DNA of 57,518 nt from Candidatus Roizmanbacteria bacterium GW2011_GWC1_37_12 (GTDB lineage: Bacteria > Patescibacteriota > Microgenomatia > UBA1406 > GWC2-37-13), in contig LBST01000008.1 of the NCBI GenBank assembly GCA_000991135.1, positions 1-57,518 on the forward strand. Reading direction: 5' to 3'. Below the pieces are notes generated by a model that searched no databases, was not told where the DNA came from, and saw only the letters and a list, made by a program, of their open reading frames with translations. Below, one piece after another: positions 52,587 through 57,518 of this stretch. Each line of letters starts with the position of its first letter. The stretch's first letter is position 1. Both the position numbers and the translations under genes were made by a program.

Positions 52587-53390
52587 ATGGTTTTAACTAA
52601 AAAAGATCTGAAGTTTTTAGAAGACAAGTCTTTTGAACTAATCAAGAAAGCTGATCGAATGATACTTGAAGGTTTTCAAAAAGATAAAACAATAAAAAAT
52701 AAAGATATCAGAGACATCTCTACAAATATCGACGTTTCAGTTGAAGAATTCTTAAAAGATAAACTCAAAGAGTTACTTCCTGAAGCGGGCTTTATAATCG
52801 AGGAAGGAAAATCTACTCCTAGCAACGAGTACAACTGGGTAATAGACCCTATCGACGGAACAAAATACTATAGCGGAAAAGTCCCTATGGTCATAACGCA
52901 AATTGGACTACTTTATAAAAATAAATCTATCTTGGGTCTATGTAGTAATCCATTTACCGGCGATATATTTTCAGCCTCTCTTGGTAATAATACAAAAATA
53001 AACAAAAAGATAGTTAAGTTGGATATGAAGAAAACTCCGAATGAATCAATTGTCGACTGTGATTTTGGGGGTCTTGACCAGAATATCGACTCAAAGATTG
53101 AACTATTCAGATACCTCGTTAATAATTTTTATCGAGTCAGAATAACAGCCGGTTTCCTGCACCCTTATCTTATAACCGGCGCTATAGATGTTATTGTAAC
53201 CTATCTTAAAGACCGAACCCAAAAAAAAGAAAAATTCACAATTGATTATTCACCAAGATTTATTCTTTATGAAGAACTTGGTTTTGTCAAAAAAGACTTT
53301 ATATTCAAGAACTTACCAATCATGGTTATATCTTCTAAAGATTTAATGAATTCTTTTGTAAAAAATTACGAACAGTTTAAACCTATATGA
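52587..53390 (+). CDS. Inositol monophosphatase-family phosphatase
   Basis: The product has 267 residues. The metal motif WVIDPIDGTKYYSG (near residue 88) and the upstream glutamate in FIIEEGKST are the IMPase signature. The third motif, normally WDxAAG, appears only as ITAGFLHPYLITGAID, so the C-terminal site is divergent. Members dephosphorylate inositol phosphate, fructose bisphosphate, PAP or similar; the substrate is unknown. It overlaps the next gene by 4 nt. Confidence 0.85.
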   Translation: MVLTKKDLKFLEDKSFELIKKADRMILEGFQKDKTIKNKDIRDISTNIDVSVEEFLKDKLKELLPEAGFIIEEGKSTPSNEYNWVIDPIDGTKYYSGKVPMVITQIGLLYKNKSILGLCSNPFTGDIFSASLGNNTKINKKIVKLDMKKTPNESIVDCDFGGLDQNIDSKIELFRYLVNNFYRVRITAGFLHPYLITGAIDVIVTYLKDRTQKKEKFTIDYSPRFILYEELGFVKKDFIFKNLPIMVISSKDLMNSFVKNYEQFKPI

Positions 53391-54088
53391 ATACAAATCA
53401 ATGGGATAAATATGCCAAAATCTTTGATCAAGGAATAGGTGACGGAAAAGAAAAACTTCACAGCCAATATATTGATCCTCTAATTTTTAAATATCTCGGC
53501 AAAAAACATTATGGTCATATTGCAGATTTAGGCTGCGGAAATGGTTATCTTTTAAATCGCCTAGATAAATATTCTGAAAAAATTTCTGGCTTAGACTACT
53601 CTAAAAATCTCTTAAAAATCGCTAAAAATAGAATTAAAAATAAGACAAAAATTTCTCTAATACAGTGTGACTTAGAAAAGGAAATTTTGTTAACTAATGA
53701 ATCTTGTAATGTTTTAATCGCAAATATGTTATTACAGTATTTACCGACTCTAGAAGCATTTTCAAAAGAATCAGCGCGAGTGCTAAAAAAAGATGGAATT
53801 CTAATAGTTATTGTTGATCATCCTGGGCACGCATTGTTTTCAAGAGCGCAGGAGCTTGCAGGAAAGAAAGATCCGCATTTTATAACTACAGGATGTTATT
53901 TCAAAAAAGAAAAAAGGCTAAAAAAATCTCTATGGGGTAAGGCTGTTCTTGAATACTATCATCGGCCGATTTCATCTTATATAAGTTCCTTTCTTTCTTA
54001 TTTTAAGCTTGAGCTTATTGACGAAAATACTCAAGACGGAGAAATGCCAAGGATCTTAGGCTTAAAGTTTATTAAGGACAGTTCCTAA
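53387..54088 (+). CDS. Class I SAM-dependent methyltransferase
   Basis: The product has 233 residues. Motif I is HIADLGCGNGYLLNRL (near residue 44), followed by ISGLDYSKNLLKIAKNR, SLIQCDLEKEI and NVLIANMLLQYL, a UbiE/Methyltransf_11-type fold. The substrate is not evident. It ends an apparent four-gene run with holA, the phosphomutase and the IMPase. The last codons and the stop are inside a 12-bp terminator-like hairpin. Confidence 0.87.
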   Translation: MNTNQWDKYAKIFDQGIGDGKEKLHSQYIDPLIFKYLGKKHYGHIADLGCGNGYLLNRLDKYSEKISGLDYSKNLLKIAKNRIKNKTKISLIQCDLEKEILLTNESCNVLIANMLLQYLPTLEAFSKESARVLKKDGILIVIVDHPGHALFSRAQELAGKKDPHFITTGCYFKKEKRLKKSLWGKAVLEYYHRPISSYISSFLSYFKLELIDENTQDGEMPRILGLKFIKDSS

Positions 54089-54103
54089 AGGAACTGTCCT
54101 TTT
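54074..54103 (+). terminator. Terminator-like hairpin containing the stop codon
   Basis: AAGGACAGTTCC, loop TAAA, GGAACTGTCCTT and then TT. The 12-bp stem is perfect and the methyltransferase stop codon TAA is in the loop. The T-run is short (four). Confidence 0.6.
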
Positions 54104-54136
54104 AAAGACCGTCCCAGAAAAAAACCTAATTTCTGC

Positions 54137-54142
54137 TATAAT
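54137..54142 (+). promoter_or_regulatory. -10 box TATAAT for the 535-aa membrane protein
   Basis: It ends 9 nt before the ATG at 54152. Confidence 0.55.
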
Positions 54143-54151
54143 ATAGGCTGT

Positions 54152-55759
54152 ATGGCGGAAGATAATAAAATCGCTCTTTCAGAGTATACACAGGCTCTTT
54201 TAAGCGCACTAAACAGCATCAAATCAAAAACCAGACCAGATGATGTTTCTGCTCTCTCTGTTTCTCAAACAGTCTCATTTTTTGCTCTTGTATATGAAAA
54301 AGTTAGAAACGCTGTAGAATTTCGCGAAGACCATCTTATCTTACGGGCTGCGATTGAGCGGATTTTAAGACGGCGTTTCTCTTTAAATCCAGACGGACGG
54401 GGAGAGGCGGAAAATCTCCTCCGCGAACTTCTTTGGGCCAGGTACTTTGATAATGCCACGCTCGGCGGAGAAGACGTTATCAAAAGCCAAGAGCTAATCG
54501 ACAAATATACAATCCTTAAAAAACAGTTAGTCAGCGGTCGAGATTCGGAAATGCAGATCTATCTAAACCAATTTTTAATCGACCTTTTGACATGCGAGAT
54601 CGAAGAGAATTTAAAGCCTGAATCGGCCCAAACTCATGCAAATTTCACTTTCTATATCTACCAGGTTTTGAGGAAAAAAATCAAAATTGAAGGCTTAAAA
54701 GAAGACCAAAAGGATGCTTATTTTTTAGTAGCCGTCGAGAAAATTTATGGAAAAAGCGACCGCTCCTACTTACGCTATCACCTATTTATTACTTTTTATA
54801 AAACCTTGGCCAATTACTCAACTGATGAAATTAAAAAACTTTCGACTTCGCTTCCGTCGATCTTCAAAAAGATTGACGACATGATCGCCAATCCATACGT
54901 AGACAACCTGACAAAATTTACTCGAAAACAGCTGCCGCCTTTTCTCGTTCTTTTTGAACTTTTTAAAAATAAACTTCAAGATATCGCTGGCATTTTGACT
55001 GACAAAGAAAAACTTTGGAGCGAAGTCGATCAAACTTGCCGAGACAAATACCAGCAGCTCGGGGTCAGAATCAGAAATCTGGCGATAAGAAGTTTTATAT
55101 ATATACTCTTGACCAAGATGCTCTTTGCCTTGATTCTCGAATTTCCCTTATCTCTCTATATATATGGCGATGTTAACAGTACTTCTATTATCATCAATAG
55201 CATTTTTCCGGCGATTTTAATGGCGGTTATTTTGGCATTTTTTCGAGTCCCAGGCGAAGAAAATACGAAAAAAATCTATCAGAGAATGGTCGAGATTATC
55301 GACGAGGATAAAAGCTTTGAAACCCAGGTAGCCTTTATGCCGAAAAAACCTCGTTACAGACGACCTCTTCTGATATTTGGCTTTACGATTTTTTACTCAC
55401 TGACTTTTTTCGTCACTTTATCACTAATCTATGAAGCGCTGCTTTATCTCAACTTCAATCTTGTCAGTCAAATTATTTTTATTTTCTTTGTCAGTGTCGT
55501 TACTTTCTTCTCTTATCGGATCAGGCAAGTGACAAAGGAATTGAGACTCGAGGATAAACAAGGAGTTCTTACTCCGATTGTCGATTTTTTCTTCATGCCG
55601 ATTTTATCATTGGGAAAATTTTTCTCTCAAGAAATAGCAAAATTGAATTTCTTTATTTTTATCTTCGACTTCATCATCGAAGCCCCATTTAAACTACTTT
55701 TTGAGGTGGTTGAAGAATGGATTTCTTTTGTACGCAAACGCAAGGAAGAAATTATCTAA
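54152..55759 (+). CDS. Conserved hypothetical membrane protein (535 aa)
   Basis: Residues 1-300 are soluble and mostly helical (SQTVSFFALVYEKVRNAVEFREDHLILRAAIERILRRRFSL, GGEDVIKSQELIDKYTILKK). Membrane helices follow at about 310-332, 345-365, 412-436 and 443-463, with amphipathic helices near the end (KFFSQEIAKLNFFIFIFDFIIEAPFKLLFEVVEEW). It seems to be a large cytoplasmic domain tethered by four helices. I do not recognise a named family and claim no function. It has its own -10 box. Confidence 0.7.
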   Translation: MAEDNKIALSEYTQALLSALNSIKSKTRPDDVSALSVSQTVSFFALVYEKVRNAVEFREDHLILRAAIERILRRRFSLNPDGRGEAENLLRELLWARYFDNATLGGEDVIKSQELIDKYTILKKQLVSGRDSEMQIYLNQFLIDLLTCEIEENLKPESAQTHANFTFYIYQVLRKKIKIEGLKEDQKDAYFLVAVEKIYGKSDRSYLRYHLFITFYKTLANYSTDEIKKLSTSLPSIFKKIDDMIANPYVDNLTKFTRKQLPPFLVLFELFKNKLQDIAGILTDKEKLWSEVDQTCRDKYQQLGVRIRNLAIRSFIYILLTKMLFALILEFPLSLYIYGDVNSTSIIINSIFPAILMAVILAFFRVPGEENTKKIYQRMVEIIDEDKSFETQVAFMPKKPRYRRPLLIFGFTIFYSLTFFVTLSLIYEALLYLNFNLVSQIIFIFFVSVVTFFSYRIRQVTKELRLEDKQGVLTPIVDFFFMPILSLGKFFSQEIAKLNFFIFIFDFIIEAPFKLLFEVVEEWISFVRKRKEEII

Positions 55760-55780
55760 TTAAATAATTACAGATTGCTG

Positions 55781-55800
55781 ATTACAAATTAATTTGTAAT
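55781..55800. repeat. 20-bp perfect palindrome between convergent genes
   Basis: ATTACAAATT followed by AATTTGTAAT, in the 66-nt gap between the 535-aa gene and the methyltransferase gene on the other strand. AATCCGAAA-type heptad remnants follow. Confidence 0.8.
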
Positions 55801-55825
55801 TTGAAATCCGAAATTAAATAATCAA

Positions 55826-56365
55826 TTAATTAATTCTATAGTAATACGTCGAAAACGGCAATTTTTCTAATTTCTTGAATAATCTTTTCTCCCAACCTTT
55901 TACTGGAAAACCGTGAGAAATAACAACTGTTCTTTTTTTTAATTCTTTGTTCATCTTTAATGCCAGTTTTTCAATGAGCTTTGGCATCAAAAATAAATAA
56001 ACATAGTCGGCTTGTTTTAAATCACTGTCAAAAATATTTTCTGTTTTAAATTTAATGTTATTTGCGCCTAAGATTTTAGCCCAGAAAATCAATAAGGGGT
56101 TAATGTCTACTCCCACCCCCTTCACTCCATATTTTCTCACCGCGGTTCTTACTATCCTTCCGTCCCCACTTCCCAATTCTATAAATAATTTTCCTTTCTT
56201 AAGCTCGACTTCCTTCAATATCTCTTCGATTCTTTTTTTCCTGGTCGCAACATAAGGCGAACCCATGATCGAAGAGTAAATAAGGGAAAGGGTATAGATT
56301 GACATTAACATTAAAAATAAAAGTAGCGATAAAATCAAAATTAAATAAAGAATTAAGTAGAGCAT
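55826..56365 (-). CDS. Membrane-anchored SAM methyltransferase (FAM173-like)
   Basis: The product has 179 residues. Residues 2-32 are a membrane helix. GSPYVATRKKRIEEILKEVELKKG leads into motif I FIELGSGDGRIVRTAVRKYG, then VGVDINPLLIFWAKI and DYVYLFLMPKLIEKL. The layout matches the FAM173/ATPSCKMT type of small membrane-linked methyltransferases, some of which methylate lysines of membrane proteins. The substrate here is unknown. TATACT lies 6 nt before the ATG. Confidence 0.8.
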   Translation of the reverse strand: MLYLILYLILILSLLLFLMLMSIYTLSLIYSSIMGSPYVATRKKRIEEILKEVELKKGKLFIELGSGDGRIVRTAVRKYGVKGVGVDINPLLIFWAKILGANNIKFKTENIFDSDLKQADYVYLFLMPKLIEKLALKMNKELKKRTVVISHGFPVKGWEKRLFKKLEKLPFSTYYYRIN

Positions 56366-56371
56366 CTTTTT

Positions 56372-56377
56372 AGTATA
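56372..56377 (-). promoter_or_regulatory. Divergent -10 boxes (methyltransferase and tRNA-Arg)
   Basis: TATACT on the minus strand, 6 nt before the ATG at 56365. It overlaps TATAAT on the plus strand at 56374-56379, which would serve tRNA-Arg. Confidence 0.5.
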
Positions 56378-56396
56378 ATATATTTAGATTTTTTAA

Positions 56397-56468
56397 GCGC
56401 CCTTAGCTTAACGGATAAAGTATCTGTCTTCGGAACAGATGATGGGGGTTCAATTCCTCCAGGGCGCA
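56397..56468 (+). tRNA. tRNA-Arg (anticodon UCG)
   Basis: Acceptor GCGCCCT/AGGGCGC, anticodon stem TCTGT/ACAGA with loop CTTCGGA and T-stem GGGGG/CCTCC. CCA is encoded at 56469-56471. Confidence 0.95.
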
Positions 56469-56477
56469 CCAAAACCA

Positions 56478-56550
56478 GGGTCCGTAGCTCAACTGGTAGA
56501 GCAGTGCCCTCTTAAGGCATTGGTTGAGAGTTCGAGTCTCTCCGGACTCA
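56478..56550 (+). tRNA. tRNA-Lys (anticodon CUU)
   Basis: Acceptor GGGTCCG/CGGACTC, anticodon stem GTGCC/GGCAT with loop CTCTTAA and T-stem GAGAG/CTCTC. CCA is not encoded. A T5 run follows directly and may end transcription. Confidence 0.95.
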
Positions 56551-56624
56551 CTTTTTGTTGTTAAAATAAGCTAAATAATTTCAATCCTCATGGAGTTGAA
56601 TGAGAGGATGATTTTGAGGTTATA

Positions 56625-57188
56625 TTATTTTATAAATAATATTTTTTTATTACTTAACAAATGAGTTGAGTTTGGTTTTAAATCCTTTAGTGATCCTATA
56701 GGTTTTTTTTCTAATCTACCTTCTCTCATTAACCTTTTTTTAAAACCTACAGCTTGATTCTCAGGCATATTCCTAAAAATATTATTGCCTAGAAGCCCTG
56801 TTAAAGCTTCATCTCCAATTGCGAAATGATGTGCTAGTATTTTCCATGCCAACTCATTATAACTAGGGTGTCCGTATTTTAATGTAAGCTCTAATCTTCC
56901 ACTATGAATTCCTCTATCTTCGCTTACCGACTCAATAAATTTTTCTAATTCTATTTGAGATATTTGAGCTAACTTTGATTCTAAAGTCTTAATTGTTTGA
57001 GGTATGCAAACTCTACCTAATTCGCCCTCCGATCTCATAAGAATATCATCAATATAGCATGCATAAGTCATTCCGTTAGTTCCCTTAACATACGCAAAAC
57101 CCTCATCTATATTTACATCAGTCGCTCGCTCATCATCTGATATTATGGAACGAACACCTCCATAACGAGTTTCGATTCGGTAAGACAT
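56625..57188 (-). CDS. Hypothetical protein (187 aa)
   Basis: This soluble protein (MSYRIETRYGGVRSIISDDERATDVN) has a beta-rich start and a helical remainder (TIKTLESKLAQISQIELEKFIESV, YNELAWKILAHHFAIGDEAL). No domain is recognised. A TATAAT box is 6 nt before the ATG. It ends close to the tRNA-Lys gene on the opposite strand. Confidence 0.6.
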   Translation of the reverse strand: MSYRIETRYGGVRSIISDDERATDVNIDEGFAYVKGTNGMTYACYIDDILMRSEGELGRVCIPQTIKTLESKLAQISQIELEKFIESVSEDRGIHSGRLELTLKYGHPSYNELAWKILAHHFAIGDEALTGLLGNNIFRNMPENQAVGFKKRLMREGRLEKKPIGSLKDLKPNSTHLLSNKKILFIK

Positions 57189-57194
57189 AAGTAT

Positions 57195-57200
57195 ATTATA
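57195..57200 (-). promoter_or_regulatory. -10 box TATAAT for the 187-aa gene
   Basis: It lies 6 nt before the ATG at 57188. Confidence 0.6.
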
Positions 57201-57316
57201 GGATATTTATATAGAAAATAATACTTAAACAGTGTCAATGCGCAGGGATATGGATTATCATCGTATCTTTATTTATAGTTGTCTAAATGTTTGATAAACC
57301 TTATGCATATATATTT

Positions 57317-57427
57317 CCAAAGAGTTCCATTCTGGGAACTCTTGGCTCACAAATTATTAAGAAGCGTAACAAAAAACGGTTGTTTTCAGTTAGAAACAGA
57401 GCGGTAGAGTAACCCGCTCTTTTTTTG
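57317..57427 (+). ncRNA. Candidate structured RNA ending in a rho-independent terminator
   Basis: The last 330 nt of the window contain no convincing gene. AAGAGTTCC and GGAACTCTT form a 9-bp hairpin (57320-57343), and 55 nt later a classical terminator follows. With no coding frame ahead of the terminator on the plus strand, a small RNA is possible. Promoter evidence is weak (TTGTCT about 40 nt upstream with a poor -10). Confidence 0.25.
57398..57427 (+). terminator. Rho-independent terminator
   Basis: AGAGCGG, a 9-base loop and CCGCTCT, followed by a run of seven T. It reads on the plus strand. Confidence 0.8.
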
Positions 57428-57518
57428 TCATCTGTACCCCTATCAATAATGTAATAATGACATAAATATATCTATTCATATACCCCATCTATACCTAATT
57501 TCATACTATTATTACGAG

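Noticed and set aside
55826-56365. FAM173-like methyltransferase acting on the ATP synthase c subunit, as in animals
   Set aside because: The lysine modified in the mammalian c subunit is not present at the matching loop position here (RNPEAE), so there is no support.

Overview
The window is AT-rich with very compact coding. It most likely comes from a candidate phyla radiation bacterium (Patescibacteria), perhaps the Microgenomates side. This is an inference from gene content and style: tiny unknown proteins, sugar-coat glycosyltransferases, a LemA/HtpX pair, an F-type ATP synthase, and start codons placed almost on top of -10 boxes. No 16S gene is present to confirm it. TAA, TAG and TGA all behave as stops.

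Layout. 92-4090 (minus): a small unknown protein, a membrane-anchored phosphodiester glycosidase and a large LCAT-type lipase. 4255-9718 (plus): a surface-polysaccharide cluster with three GT2/GT4 enzymes, a GT2-flippase fusion and an O-antigen-polymerase-like protein. 9699-13381: an Ig-like membrane protein, tRNA-Gly and tRNA-Thr, a LysM protein, tRNA-Asp, an HD hydrolase and a methyltransferase. 13419-31740 (plus): lemA, htpX, a fused asnB, dnaE, an atpI/Z-like gene, atpBEFHAGDC, topA, pyrG, rplS and a YraN gene, tightly packed with many 4-nt overlaps. 31741-39404: an accessory stretch with repeats, a kinase-like gene, tRNA-Glu, a GIY-YIG gene, pseudogenes, an amino-acid dehydrogenase, a tRNA cluster and a decayed GIY-YIG copy. 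39500-44813 (minus): ruvB, ruvA, an enolase-like gene and ppsA. 45043-48005: tRNA-Ala and 23S rRNA. 48033-57188: ruvC, a trypsin-like protease, a PfkB kinase, holA, a sugar phosphomutase, an IMPase, two methyltransferases, a conserved membrane protein, tRNA-Arg and tRNA-Lys, and an unknown protein.

How the genes work together. The ATP synthase, replication/repair (dnaE, holA, topA, ruvABC), nucleotide (pyrG) and translation (rplS, rRNA, tRNA) genes form the core. The polysaccharide cluster and the sugar phosphomutase probably supply and export the cell-surface glycan. PpsA and the enolase-family protein sit together at the PEP node, but the enolase-family protein lacks the catalytic residues.

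Best leads. (1) A module of two 15-19 bp mini-palindromes plus a promoter plus a GIY-YIG gene sits directly at the 3' end of two tRNA genes, intact at tRNA-Glu and decayed at tRNA-Arg. (2) The same kinds of mini-palindrome occur in the 23S rRNA gene, and a GGTACC-based hairpin is shared by 23S and holA. (3) The 23S gene appears to lack the universally conserved sarcin-ricin loop region. (4) Four-unit heptanucleotide tracts and palindromes are inserted in frame in coding genes; one lies at the junction of an asparagine synthase/F420-ligase-like fusion. (5) About 17 genes have a -10 box 5-10 nt before the start codon, which implies leaderless mRNAs. All similarity statements come from reading and remembered family motifs; no database search was run.
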